Assembly: GCF_000264995.1 (NCBI RefSeq) | Contig: NW_006767448.1 | Location: 186,001 to 250,000, forward strand | DNA: 64,000 nt | Direction: 5' to 3' | Origin: Punctularia strigosozonata HHB-11173 SS5 | Lineage: Eukaryota; Basidiomycota; Agaricomycetes; Corticiales; Punctulariaceae | Shown: in pieces, positions 1 to 11,262 of the stretch | Layout of the letters: the number at the start of each line of letters is the position of its first letter | Numbering within the stretch: the first letter of the stretch is position 1 | The notes under the pieces: generated by a model | Told to the model about the DNA's origin: nothing | What the model saw: only the letters and a program-made list of their open reading frames with translations | Databases searched by the model: none | Translations under genes and position numbers: made by a program

Positions 1-246
1 TGACCTGCCTGACGTCATACGTCAGCCCGAAGGGCGGCAAGAACGTTTCTGCCATGTCACCCATTCAGATCGGACTTCCGGTTACATCAGTTTGACATGG
101 ACTCCAAGGGCGCGGCAAAAAGCGCATACAAAACCAGCGTTCATGTATTCGGTGTGGGTAGCGAACGCGACGATCCACCACAATCTACTCACCACCGGTC
201 CCTTCCTCCTCCTAATCCCTTGCACCCGACATCCTAGGCTGCCCCA

Positions 247-1301
247 ATGTCAGCCATGCTCCGCCGCGGCGCGCTCGCGACCGACCTCCAAGCGGCCGCG
301 CTCGAATACGTCGGCACGACGACGTTCCTCCTCCTCTTCTTCGGCGCCATCCAGGCCGTCTCGGTCCAAGACCCGAACGTGGCCTCCTCGCCTATCGTCG
401 AGACGCAGCTTTACATCGCCACCTCAGGCGGCATCTCCCTCCTCATCTCCGCCTGGCTCTTCTTCCGCGTCACTGGCGCGATCTTCAACCCCAACGTCGC
501 GCTCGCGCTCGTGCTCTGCAAGATCATCAGCCCCATCCGATTCGTGCTGTTTTGCATCGCGCAGCTGCTCGGCGGGATCACCGCTGCGGCGTTGATTCTC
601 GCGTTGACCTCAGGGGCCACGTCTTCGAAGTAAGCTCACCTCCCATTCGTCTTGTCGTGGATCTTTTCTGACTCTCTCACCCGCACAGCACCACGCTCGG
701 ACCGAATATCAACTCTGCCCAGGGCGTATTCATCGAGATGTTCATCACGGCCGCGCTCTGCCTCGCCGTGCTCATGCTCGCCGCCGAAAAGCACATTGCG
801 ACCCCCTTTGCACCGGTCGGCATCGGCCTCACCCTGTTCGCGGGCTTGCTGTGCGTCCAACGGCCCCCAATTTGATATTCCTCACCAGTACCCTGACGCT
901 TCTTCACCAGATTCGCGATACCATACACGGGCGGATCGATGAACGCGGCGCGTTCCTTCGGACCCGCCGTCGTTTCAGGCTTCCCGCACGGGAACCACTG
1001 GATCGTGAGTACTTGCCTCTCCCGCACACCTCACCCGTACCCCGATCTAACGCGCCTGCAGTACTGGGTCGGCCCCGGTCTCGGATCCCTCCTCGCCGTC
1101 GCCATCTACTGGGTATTAAAATAGTCAGTACCCCAGATCCGTTGCCCCCTACCCGCACGCTCCCACTGACCTCCGTACTTTTTCAGCTGCGAATACTGGA
1201 CCCTCGCACCGGGCCAAGACTCGATCGACTTCAACCACTCGCCTGACCCGCTACCATCGTCGATGACAGAGACGACGCGCCCGAACGATAGCGCCGTCTA
1301 A
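247..1301 (+). CDS. Aquaporin (MIP-family channel)
   Basis: MIP-family membrane channel for water or small neutral solutes, 271 residues. Five exons join in frame: 247-629, 689-850, 911-1004, 1062-1123 and 1187-1301, with introns of 57-63 bases. The first pore loop reads NPNVALAL (NPN at residues 81-83) and the second [15 protein letters not shown] (NAA at 193-195, followed by the filter arginine at 196). The canonical motif is NPA in both loops, so both are altered here; altered loops are known among fungal members, and the family call is safe. Hydrophobic segments fill the rest. The N-terminus is short and the tail after the last helix is polar. The start is the first ATG that keeps helix 1. 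Whether it passes water, glycerol or another solute cannot be read from the sequence. Confidence 0.93.
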
Positions 1302-1724
1302 GCCACTATCGCCCGCCCACGACACGACCCGCCAGCATCTCATGACCGAAAAGACCACACACACATGCACGCAGACACGACAATATGAATGTTGAATTTT
1401 GTAATCGCAAAAGGAGGGAACTGTGACCTTCCTTCATCTCCTCGCAATCTTATATCAGTATGGCATCCTTGGTGTATCATATAGTAAATCTCTTTCTGCC
1501 TCATACAATTGCATCACTTTACAGATTTTCAGCCAGGGCAATATCGTCGTTGGTAGTCAGCGAGTAATGTACAGGAAAAGCGCGCTTCCATAATACAGGG
1601 ACGATTACAGTAAGGTACAGTACACTATGTATATATGTATACATCATCCGGATCCGTCCATAGTGCCTCTTGTGTGTGCGTAGCGTGTGGTATACAAGTC
1701 CGCGTCAGCCTCCTATCCAGGGTA
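1302..1724. other. Convergent intergenic gap
   Basis: Space between the 3' ends of the aquaporin (+) and the membrane protein (-). It is AT-richer than the flanking exons, with TATATGTATACAT-like stretches near 1627-1643, and probably holds both 3' untranslated regions. I see no gene in it. Confidence 0.6.
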
Positions 1725-3586
1725 TCATTCAGGTGATCCGCTGTCACCGTCGCCCGCGTTCGGATCCTCCCGCCACAGCGTTTCCCAAAGCTGGATCACG
1801 CTCCCGATCAAGAACGCCCACCCGCCCCAGAACGTGCATAGCACGGACTGGTAGTTGACCTGCCGTTTCCATTCCATTACAGTCAGACAATTCCATCGGC
1901 CCGACTAACGAGTGCGAAACGAACGGACCTTCGTCGACACCAGGGACGCGTACCCCAGCGCACCGCAGAGCATGAAGCCGACGGCCCCGATCAGGTTCCA
2001 CAGCCCGATGTGCCTGTCAAATACAAAGCGCCAACTGAGCGGAAAGGGTCGAAAACGGGCAGAGAGGGGCGGTTTACCATCCTAAGCTCTTCAGGGCCGG
2101 GCGCCACCACGCTTTTTGCGTCTCGAGCATGAGCAACGACGAGGCTACGATGAAGCCCCAGCCACCGATGACCTGCATGACGGATGCGTCGGTACTTCCT
2201 CTCGTGAAAAGGGGTAAAACGGAGTCAGGGGACGCACCTGAGGCGTCCAGAAGAACACGTCCGTGATCGCTGTCGGAGGATCATCCGGGAAATCATGTAT
2301 GACGCCCGGTAACCCCGTTCTGTCACCGCCACGTCAGCATCACAAGTAGGACACACAGGAAAAGCCAGCGACGCACATCGTGGAGACCCAGAATATCGTG
2401 GCGGCGTACATTTGGATGTACGACGCGAGGAAGCCAATGTCGCGCCAACTGTTCAGGCCTCTGTATCACGGCGCGATTTCAATACTTGGGCGACGAGGTC
2501 ATGAATGAAAAGGTACCGACATCCAGCGAAAACGGCCGGGGCCCCATGGCGCATTCGGACCTGCAGCGTCAAGCGTCTCCGTCGATCCTGATGAACAACT
2601 GGGTCAGTGTCGGCACTAGCGAGGACGATGAAGGGCATCTTGGCAGACCTAGTGCGTAATCATGCGCGGGCTTGTCGATCAGGTTCCAAAGTGCTGGTCC
2701 GAAGAGGTTCTCGTGGCCCGTGTTGAGCGACTCGACGAGCATCAGGTACGAGCCAACCTGCAGGCGCGCACGATGAGCAAATATTGAAGGCGAACGAGAA
2801 CAGCGATGAAGTATACCTCGAACAGCGTTCCACCGGCGAACGCCCACCACGCAGCAGCAGTCTGGTGGTCCGATGCCTCGTTTAAGAGCGGGAGGAAGAG
2901 ATAAAAGCCATTCACCACCTGCATGCAACGGGTTAAAGCACGTCAGGAATCTCACAAAACAGAACGGACAGGCAAGACCCACTAACCCACGCTGTACTCC
3001 CCAGCACGAAGACGATCGCAACCCAGAAGGAGATGTCCCAAGCTAAGTGCACCTTGAGCTTCGTGTGGGGATGTCTCACGCGCTGCGCTACGAGCACGGC
3101 GTCCCTCGCCACCCCCGTCTTCTCCGCGTCGGTCACTGGCGGCGTGCCAGGTGAGTGGGATACGTGCACAGCGCCAGGCGCATAACGATTCTTGCGCGAT
3201 GCGCGCGAGCTCCACTCACTCGGCGCTTTGCCATCCTGTGCGCCGCTATGGATCGTTGGATGAAGCTCCGCGTGGGTTGGGTGGAAGAAAGGCAGCGGCG
3301 CCGTGTTCGTAGACCGATGCGTGGTGAAATGGCGCGCGGGGTGCGGATGACCGTGCAGCGTCCCGTTCGAAGGATTGTGGTGCGACGAGGGCACAGACGT
3401 CCGTGCATCCTCGTTCTGGCGACTCGACCTGCTGAGCCTCCATGAGCGTTTTTTCTTGGGTGCCCCGTCGTCGCCGTCCGCCGTCCCTCGCGGGGTCGGG
3501 CGCGGCCACGAGTCGGAGGAAAAGTGGGAGTGCGGTTCCGGGCGCTGCGGGATAGGTTCGCCGCTGGCGTCGTCTTGGGTCGCCAT
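1725..3586 (-). CDS. Fungal multi-pass integral membrane protein
   Basis: An integral membrane protein of a type annotated across filamentous fungi without a known function. Nine exons read in frame on the minus strand, from ATG at 3586 to TGA at 1725-1727, with introns of usual size. The first about 180 residues are polar, rich in Ser, Pro, His and Arg, and probably cytosolic. Then come hydrophobic segments: WDISFWVAIVFVLGSTAW, VVNGFYLFLPLLNEA, AAWWAFAGGTLFEVGSYLM, a segment around IGFLASYIQMYAATIFW, VIGGWGFIVASSLLMLE, HIGLWNLIGAVGFMLCGALGY and a final FWGGWAFLIGSVIQLWE. That suggests seven or eight membrane passes. I recognise no catalytic or transport motif. The last exon ends in an acidic tail. 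The exon joins are good evidence of an intact gene; the function is unknown. Confidence 0.85.
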
Positions 3587-4052
3587 TCCACGGTTTGGCT
3601 AAGCGGGTGAGGGGAAGAGGACAAGTTACAGGTGGGAGTTCGTTGTGGAGTGTGCAGTCCTTGAGAACGCGAATGCGGATGAAATCATGGGGTCAGAAAT
3701 CGTGCTGCACCCAGTCTGAGGTTAGGGTCCGCTACCTGCATACACACGTGAGTAAGGTGGCGCATTCCGCCTCCCCTTGCAGTTTGCTCGAGTAAATCTA
3801 TATCAATGCGCATGCGTATACAATTAAAGTGGTATCAGACAGTTGGTACAGTCAGAGCCGAGTCTGAACGGATGCGGGAACCTTGTTCTACCTGTTGTGG
3901 AGACACTTCGTCAGATCACTGTGGTCCGAGCACAAAATACCATCGTTTGATTCAATCCTGTTGGGCCCATGTGCTGTACATTGCCCTACACCCACAAGGA
4001 GGCTTGTTCGGAATGGCCCAAACAAATCTCGAGTCCTTGCATCAAAGCAGTG
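3587..4052. other. Intergenic gap
   Basis: Upstream of the membrane protein gene and outside the duplicated block that begins at 4053. It should hold that gene's promoter. No gene is supported. A TGGTATCAGA stretch at 3830-3839 resembles a primer-binding site but stands alone. Confidence 0.5.
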
Positions 4053-4235
4053 GCATCCATGTTATTAGGGTTGCTGAAACTACGATCTAAGTACTATATA
4101 ATGACTAAGATAACTCATTCCTTTGATGTTACAAGTCGCTAAAGTCCCAGATGCTTGTAAGTCCGTGATGTCTATGACTACTTGGTTGTCCAACATGAAA
4201 GGTCGTCGCCTAAAACCCTGTACGGTTGCACACCA

Positions 4236-5061
4236 CTAGCAGACGTGCGTGGTCGAACCCTCGCACCACTGCGACACGTCGTCGTTACCGTTGTGCCCAC
4301 AGACAGCAATGTCTGTGTAGCTCGGTCCGGTTGAGTCGCGGCGATGGATGACGTCCATCGTCACCGGGATCTCTTCAGCTGGGCCACTGTAGTCCGAATT
4401 GTAAACAGCCGGTCCTATGCAGAACCACGTCAATGGTGACTCCTCGTGAGCATCAATGACAACGTACCTCCGGTATGGTAGGTGTATGTCGCGACGAGGC
4501 ACTTGCCGCTCCCGTAGTCGTAATAAACACCACAGCCACAATCGCCGTACCCGCTATCCGCGCAGGTCTTGATCACGGCCTTCTCGAGGAGCGCGTAAGC
4601 ATAGCAGTCCATGATACCGTCGTTCCAGACATCGTACTGGCCGACGTAGGCACAGCCGGTCTGCGAAACGGCGTCGGCGGAGTTACAAAGCACGTTGTAC
4701 TCCTCGCCGTTCGTGCAGAACTGCCCGGTGTTCGAGCCGGAGAACCATTTCTGAACGGCGTCGTAGATGTCGGTGTATTCTGGAGACTGAATGGCGCCGG
4801 CACCGGTACATCCGATGTCAAACGTCCAATCGGTGCTTCTGGTTACACGACTGTTGAGACGAGGAGTGGGTCAGGTACACCATTACAAAAGGGGGCGGCA
4901 GAGTGAACGCACCTAGTGACATTTGTCCATTCCTGCGGCATGGTCCGCACGGCGTCAACGGCCTCGCTCCAAGAAGTATATCGTGTGTCGTGAGCTAGAG
5001 CTGTCGCAGCCCAAAGCGTTATCGTTGGTAGTAAGGTAAAGGTCGTAAAGGTCGTCTTCAT
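4236..5061 (-). CDS. Cysteine-rich small secreted protein, copy A
   Basis: Predicted secreted protein of 236 residues that I do not recognise. The start ATG (5059-5061) opens a signal peptide with hydrophobic core TLLPTITLWAATALA and likely cleavage near residues 22-24. Three exons and two introns have the same layout as copy B at 54527-55352. The mature part has twelve cysteines (for instance DIGCTG, GQFCTNG, CADSGYGDCGCG and the C-terminal THVC), enough for six disulfides, and ends on cysteine. By eye it differs from copy B at one residue (Thr29 here, Ala29 there) and about ten synonymous sites. A TATA box lies 55-61 bases upstream. It could be an effector-like or cell-wall protein, but no enzyme or lectin motif is visible. 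Confidence 0.85.
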
Positions 5062-5115
5062 CGAACTGAGTATGTTGTTGTGATTGGTGATGTTCAAAAC
5101 GAACGACAAGCCGCC

Positions 5116-5122
5116 TTTTATA
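5116..5122 (-). promoter_or_regulatory. TATA box of secreted-protein copy A
   Basis: TATAAAA on the minus strand, about 55 bases before the ATG, inside the duplicated block. The same element sits at the same place before copy B, so both copies kept a strong core promoter. Confidence 0.7.
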
Positions 5123-5284
5123 CCGACGCCATGAAGGGGTCGCACGGATGCAAGTTGTCGATAGACGGCGGGCATACACCCAGGAAGGGTGTAGGTCCTG
5201 GCTAGCCCGCCAGGGCTGTGCGCCCCGGTCTGAGAGAGCATGGGCAGTCGTCGCCGTCAGCCGATTATCGTTCGTTATTTCCGG

Positions 5285-5966
5285 AGCAAGACCGTGCACA
5301 TGACCACGAATATCTGAACGAGCGGGTATCGGCCACGGGTGAACTATGTATTTGGGCATCAAGCCGAAGACGAAATCATCCTGTCTTGGTCTTCATGACC
5401 CTTTCTACTGGACAGCTTGGGGCGGCAGTCATTCAAACACTGAGTGTGTTCTGTGTCCAGGAAACGGCTGTGGCAAGCGAGGGAACGTCGGAAGGAGTGG
5501 GTTATGGACGGATCTGGGTTGCGGATAGCGGACCAACGCGGAACCTCAACACGGGGGCTGCCAATTATGGGAAGTCCCGACGGAGAGTACTTGCGCCACT
5601 CGCTGACCAGTTCGAGGTTACGCCCCGCCGAGTCCCGCCCGGCAGAGCTATGGCCGCATCCCGTCCTATTTCTTCCGATTTCATGATGGATGCACTATGC
5701 GCACAGCCAGACTACTTCCTAGGCCTATGTGCCCTATGGTTGACTCATCTCACTTGGTTCACGTCGCACACAACCTGATCACTCTCAGATTACGCTTCCT
5801 TCCGGCGAGACTTTGCTCAGGAACTTGTGGATAAACCGTCGCGGACAGTCCAAACCGCACAGGACAACTTGAACTAAGCAGGCCGGACTGACACGACCGC
5901 GTTCATTTCACTGTACACGACAAAAAGCTCTCGCTGGGTATACTAGTCATACATCGCTCGTTCCAG
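5285..5966. other. Intergenic gap
   Basis: Lies between the end of the duplicated block and the 3' end of the F-box-like gene. Several short open frames occur on the plus strand, but none has splice sites, domain motifs or convincing composition. I see no supported gene. Confidence 0.5.
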
Positions 5967-7468
5967 TCATGCGAGCGGTCCTGCCTGCGGCGTGGGCTTG
6001 AGGGATGGGCTGCATAATCGAACATGTTCGGCTCCGATTCACAAATTTGAGAGAGAGAAGTAGGGCAACTCACGTGCCGGCGTAGATGCACGCTGCCAGG
6101 CGCGCGTCGCGCGCGGCTTCGCGCATGTACATCTCGACGCCAATCCCGAACGAGGCGTTCAGCAGCCGTTGGTGGTACGACATCGCGTTTGCAGAGGAGA
6201 AGCGGGAACCTGCGCCATCGCCCTTCGTGCGCCGCGTAAAGGCGAGGGGCGTCTGCGCCTGTGGCGGTAAGGGCGGCGATACGGAGGACGCGCCGAGGTA
6301 GATCGCCCGAGGATCGGAGATCGAGCGCGAGCGTTGCGGTGTCGAAGGTGCCGTTGTCGCCGTGCCGATCTGGTCAGGGGGCACCGGCGGGAACGCGGCG
6401 AGCGTGTGTGGAGGGAGGAAGACGACGCGTTGAAGGGCGGGGTTCGCGGCCACCAGGCTCAGTGCGGGGTTCCATACCTTAGAGAGCAAGGGGTGAGCAT
6501 CGCGCAGGCCCGCAGCGAGGGGTGAGATGAAAGGTCGCATGTGTGGGAGGAGGGGAGCTAGGGGGTGTGAGAGGGGCACTCACGGTGGGCAGCGCGGTGC
6601 GCACGGTTCGCAGCGCCGACGCACGCGCGAGAGCGTTGAGCAGTGCGCGTAGCTTGTCGGCATCGACCATCTTCGTGTCTTCATCCTGGTCCGCCGCCGA
6701 GAAGGGAATGCACAGCGGAAATGCAATCGTCAATGTTTCCTATAAACGCGAATGAAACTCGATCAGCGTCCGCACACGATCGGCCGCAAGCGACCGCTGA
6801 AACAGGCTACGTACCAGCGTTGAGCCCCAAGATTTGCTGTTGAGCGCCGTCGCTAGCGCGCCAAGCACTTCTTGCACGCGCGCACATGCGAGTGTGCTCG
6901 TGCCCCGCGCGCGGCGAAGAACGAGGTGCGCCGGTGCAGCGCCGCCTTGTCCTTGCCCAACTCTCTCCAGCGCCGCGACGAAGAATTCCAGCGCATGGGC
7001 GGACGAAACGTCCGAGAGCGAAGCGCGGCGTTGCACGGCGTGGTCCCGCGTCGGGGTGGGATACGATGCGTGTTGCGGGTGCTCGTCGTCGGCGTCGAGT
7101 GTGACATCGAGCACGTCCAGCGATGTCAGCGACCCGACTATATCGGCGAACGCCGCGTAGGCGCCCGTGATTGCGAGTTCGCGCACGAAGGTGCCCAACG
7201 CGGGGCGGGCGCGCAGGGAACGGGCAAGGAGCACAGCCTGCTGCTGCGAGGTGATGACAATGCGGCGATAGAGGAGCGGCGTCACGATGCGGCGCAGGGT
7301 GCGGTGCGCGAGGAGGAGCGCAAGCGCTGGGCTTGGCTTGGCGGTGGCATGTGATGATAGGAAGGACGGGAGGGGCGGGGACGGCGCAGGCGGGATGCAT
7401 ATCGCGAGGATGTGCTCGAGTAGCTCTTCGGGGAGCGCGAGCAGGTGCGCCGTGGGCCGTGTGTTCAT
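5967..7468 (-). CDS. F-box-like protein
   Basis: Probable F-box protein, a substrate adaptor of SCF ubiquitin ligases, of the expanded agaricomycete type. The N-terminus reads LLALPEELLEHILAICI, fitting the start of an F-box (LP.ELL..I), and is followed by TLRRIVTPLLYRRIVI, typical of the region just after it. The rest is leucine- and alanine-rich helical sequence without clear leucine-rich repeats. Exon 1 is 6815-7468. Removing an intron at 6740-6814 joins GSTL to ETLTIAFPLC in frame. A third exon starts VWNPALSLVAANPALQRVVF. The end is less sure: reading through stops at 6070, but a GTGAGT donor there and a TATGCAG acceptor 65 bases on give a short last exon ending at 5967. I prefer the spliced end. 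The substrate is unknown. Confidence 0.7.
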
Positions 7469-10400
7469 CTTGAACCGCGGTGCGGGAGGATGAAGCGTGT
7501 CGATTGTGGGTGGATGGGCGCCGTATATATGTGAGGGCGGGAGAAAACTGCACGGGCGCTGACAGCGCGATGTCGAGCCGGATCCGGACCAAGAGAATCG
7601 GGGTGTGGCGCAGGGATGAAGAGCCTGGAGCTCGAAGTTGGAGCGGCCCTGGAGTGAGCTATAGTCGCCAGTCGAATGACCGGTCCGTCGGGGACAGCCG
7701 TCGTCGGGAGAAGAGGCGCAGGGGGCGGGAAGGGGCGTCGATTGTGAATACGAGACACGTCCGAGATCCTCGCCGGACCCGGCAGGGGCGCTTATAAACG
7801 AAAATGGGGCCGTTCTCGGCGCTCCCTGTCGCGCGGTCCTGGGTCCTGAACTTCTGCCTTCGACGGATTCGCGTCCCTAAGACCCAATCCTGCCCTTGAT
7901 CCTGCCCAGGGTCATTCGTCCCCGCGAAGTGGCCTATCACGGCGTCCCGCGCAGTCGCCGAAGCACGCGCATATAGTCGGTCGCCCCGGCCGCGGAACGG
8001 CTGATTCGCTGGCTCGCGCCTCTTTGTTTGCTTCAGGCTATCTTCTCGACGATGTCGATGTCGACGCACACTACCACCGCAATGGGGCGTGGACTAGAGA
8101 GGACGCATATAGGTGCCTCCTACTGCAGCAATGGCCACGAGACATTGATCAGCGGCCGTTTTCCGTGGAGGTTTGAGGTCAGATGGCATACCGGCTTTGC
8201 ACGTCACCTGTGACATATGTTCGTGCGTCAGCAACTCAAGTGTGAACCGCAATGTCGTGTTTGAATTCGTTTCCATTGGTTTCGGGATCGGAGTTTGGTG
8301 ACCGGTGGTCTCGGTGAGGAACAAGGGCGAGTGGGAGAGGCGATGGGCAAAATTTCACGCGCATGCAACCACATCTCGACTCTTCTCGGTGTAGCGGTCG
8401 CATACCGTCCCCGATGTTCATGGCTACCTGCTCTAGTATCTACAGCTTCAGTTCCCCCACTCGATGCTGTTGTGGAGTTCCAGTGATATGAGCCTCTCGT
8501 GGATCTTGTTCTAGTGACCTTCTGCAGACTCCGTCAATACCGGGCTGCAAGCCCCAGCCTTGCAATGCCTCCACGGATATCGTTGCTGACTGTTTAGTGC
8601 CCACTGGAAGCACCTCGTAGGAACAATCAAGGACCGAGAACTCAATGTAAACAAGAATAGATACGCGCATTTTTGACCACAACAGGGAAGGAGTCTCACC
8701 CAGTACCTAACGCCCTCTTCTTTCCCTGCATTCTTCTGGTCTTTGGATAATGATTCAACCTTCGTGCATCCCTCCTTTCTTCAACGATACCATACCAAGA
8801 TCCGAACCGAACACTGTTGTCGACAACCCTGCAACCGGGCCGACGAATGCACATGCTGCCCATCGACCCATGCAGCGAATCTCACACTACACGTACGCGC
8901 ATACGCATTCTCGTTCTCGGAGACACACGGGTGTGCGACGTGTCACGCATATATACGTGCTGTATCACGGTTGCATCACTCCTCTCCCGGACACGAGCTC
9001 GCAGGGACGCTCAGATCGCCCTAACCGGTATTGCTGCAGCCGACCTCTCCATCCCCGCTCAGCGACGGGCATGCAAGTGGGCGTGGGGCGGCATTCAATA
9101 ATCCTGATGGGGAACATTCATGGCCGTCACTCCCACCGAAGCCCCGATGACCATGGCGTCCCCGCGCACTTCTGCCCCCTCCATATCGGTCTCACTGCAT
9201 TCAATGCAGAAGGCGAGATCCTGCGTGCTTTCGCTGGCGACCAGGGTTGCACATCGGCACAGCGTCCCAATCGCTCGACCGCATCCGCATCCACACCAAC
9301 TTCGTCGCAGGCACCATACACGCACCCTCGTTCGTAGACGGCCGATCTCGTGGCAGCTGCTGATAGGAGCGCGTGGGCGAGCCCCGGACCCAAATCACGC
9401 CAAGAATAGATACGCGTGCTGTTTACCGCACCAGGAAACGACGCGGGAGCCCCTCAGGCCTCAGGGTGCCTGCTCGTCTATTCTTCCGACAGCCTTCTGC
9501 CATCGATCCCAACAAGAACTCGGCTCGGCCATCCGCGAAAGCCCTCTCCCTGAAGACTCGGCCTTTTAGCTGATGGCATCGAACCTACCCACGTCCCACA
9601 GAGACCCGCGCACACGCTGCGTGCGCATGCGCCCATTTGCACGCCTCTCAGAGACACGTAGCTTTGTGACGCAACCCGCGTAAGGATATGCGTGCCAGAG
9701 CAGTACTGAAGTAACACGGCGCTTCCGCACCGAACGACGTCGTCCCGGTCCCCGCTCCCGTTCCGTGCGGCCGAGCACCGACAGCTCAGGACCATTCCAT
9801 ATATGACCGCATGGTATCAACCTACGCGAAAATTCCCATACCAGCCTCGCAAGCGATCGCTCGCGGTGACTCGACCTCCGTAAGGTCGCCGCCGGAATGG
9901 ATGGATATCTCGTCGGGCTTCTGCCCTTCCCCGTTTCTCCACACCCATACTATAGTACACGCAGCGTTCAGCCGTCCCGAATGACAGACTCGGGGGCTGC
10001 TCGCCGACTCGGACGCTCTCGGATGTCGACATCCCGCGTCATGTGCCCCTCCCTATTCCAAAGCTTCACGAACACTTCGCGTCCTTCGAATACTCGACTT
10101 CTATTCCAGGTCGCTGCGGCTCCACTGCTTCCGAGGGGCCCCCGATATACTCCTGATAATCGCCTCCCATCTGCCCTTCCTCCCCTGTTACAACAGCAGA
10201 AGTCGCGGTGACTATAGCGCTAGCAATGCAATCCCTTTTCTGCCTCCGACAGGACTGCGCAGCGCAGCGCCGACTGGGACGCGGGACACGGGTCAACCTC
10301 CATCGGCAATGCGGAGTTGACCCATCGCGTTCTCAGCCTCTTACTCCATACCTCGCAGGTTCAAAGCACACAATACGCATGCTATGGACGATGCATCTAT

Positions 10401-11262
10401 GCGGAGAAGCGGTGGGATGCGCTCGCCGGTCGGTGGCGTTCAACGCAACCTCAGCCGCGTCGCATCATGGGGCCGATATCAGTGCCACGTCGCATCCTGC
10501 GTCCGCGGAGAGCAATTTGAGCGTTGCGGGCCCCATGGGCATAGCAACTTCACCCGCCACTCTAGGGTGACTATACCGCGTTTGGCAACTCCGGACCAAG
10601 AGCTGTCTTCGAGATCCTTCCAGAGTTATTTTTGTCATCGGCGAGGCATCCGGTGACGGTTGAAGCGTGTGTGCGCTGGCTGGAGTACATAGGTGGACAT
10701 AGGAAGGCAAACTCCAACTGGGACCGGTCGACTTTTTTTTGGCGACACGTGCGATCTCATGACCGCTCGTAGTCGCTGCGCACCTCGTTCGCAAAAAGTA
10801 CTTGTTCAAGCCAAACATACCTCTTCTCCTGCGAATCCTGCCAGTAGCCGGAGCCAGACAAATTCCGGTGGAGGCGTGCCAAGTGCGTCGCGTCAAACAT
10901 GTATGCCTGGTCTTGAGTTCACTCTGCGCCATAGAGATCTCCTTAGCTCCAAGTTATTTGCTTCTCTTTCGGCGACACGAGAATCGTCATGAGATCCTCA
11001 GGGATCTTCGACGGCCGTCCCAGTGACCAGTGACCAGAGTTTACTACTTCCTTGGCACGGACGTTGTTTTACGTGCAGACACATGCAATTCCTCCGGTAC
11101 ATCGGCAGGCGCACGTATTTTTCAGTCATGGGAGAGAGCGCGTTCCGCAGCGGACCGATTGCACTGAGGCGCGGACAGCACTATGTTCATTCCCGTACAT
11201 GAAGCACACAACGAAGTCAGGGACAAGGACGAATCGTCGGGAGTATCCCAATATTCTCACGG
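7469..11262. other. Gene-poor stretch
   Basis: About 3.8 kb between the F-box-like gene and the GH12 gene. 7469-7800 probably holds the F-box gene promoter. From about 8750 to 10700 there are overlapping Ser-, Pro- and Arg-rich frames on the plus strand whose base composition resembles exons, but the frames are short, change often and show no domain. It may be a decayed gene or unannotated UTR. Nothing here is supported as a gene. Confidence 0.45.

Larger units (their letters stand above)
4053..5284 (-). repeat. Inverted dispersed duplication, copy A
   Basis: This block matches 54318-55584 in the opposite orientation. Similarity covers the whole secreted-protein gene, about 220 bases upstream including the TATA box, and about 180 bases downstream, then stops abruptly at both ends. 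The coding and intron parts have the same length in both copies (826 bases). Copy A carries roughly 13 extra bases near 5170-5190, forming a small palindrome (TACACCC, five-base spacer, GGGTGTA). Copy B carries an extra 3' tandem repeat. Introns are kept in both, so the copy was made at DNA level and not by retroposition. No terminal repeats or target-site duplications were found by eye. Confidence 0.9.

Noticed and set aside
3830-3839. TGGTATCAGA, like the tRNA primer-binding site of LTR retroelements.
   Set aside because: No LTR pair, polypurine tract or retroelement protein was seen around it; a 10-base match alone is chance.
6807-7592. 261-residue Arg/Pro-rich minus-strand frame.
   Set aside because: Out-of-frame shadow of the F-box-like exon 1, which has the better start and the F-box motif.
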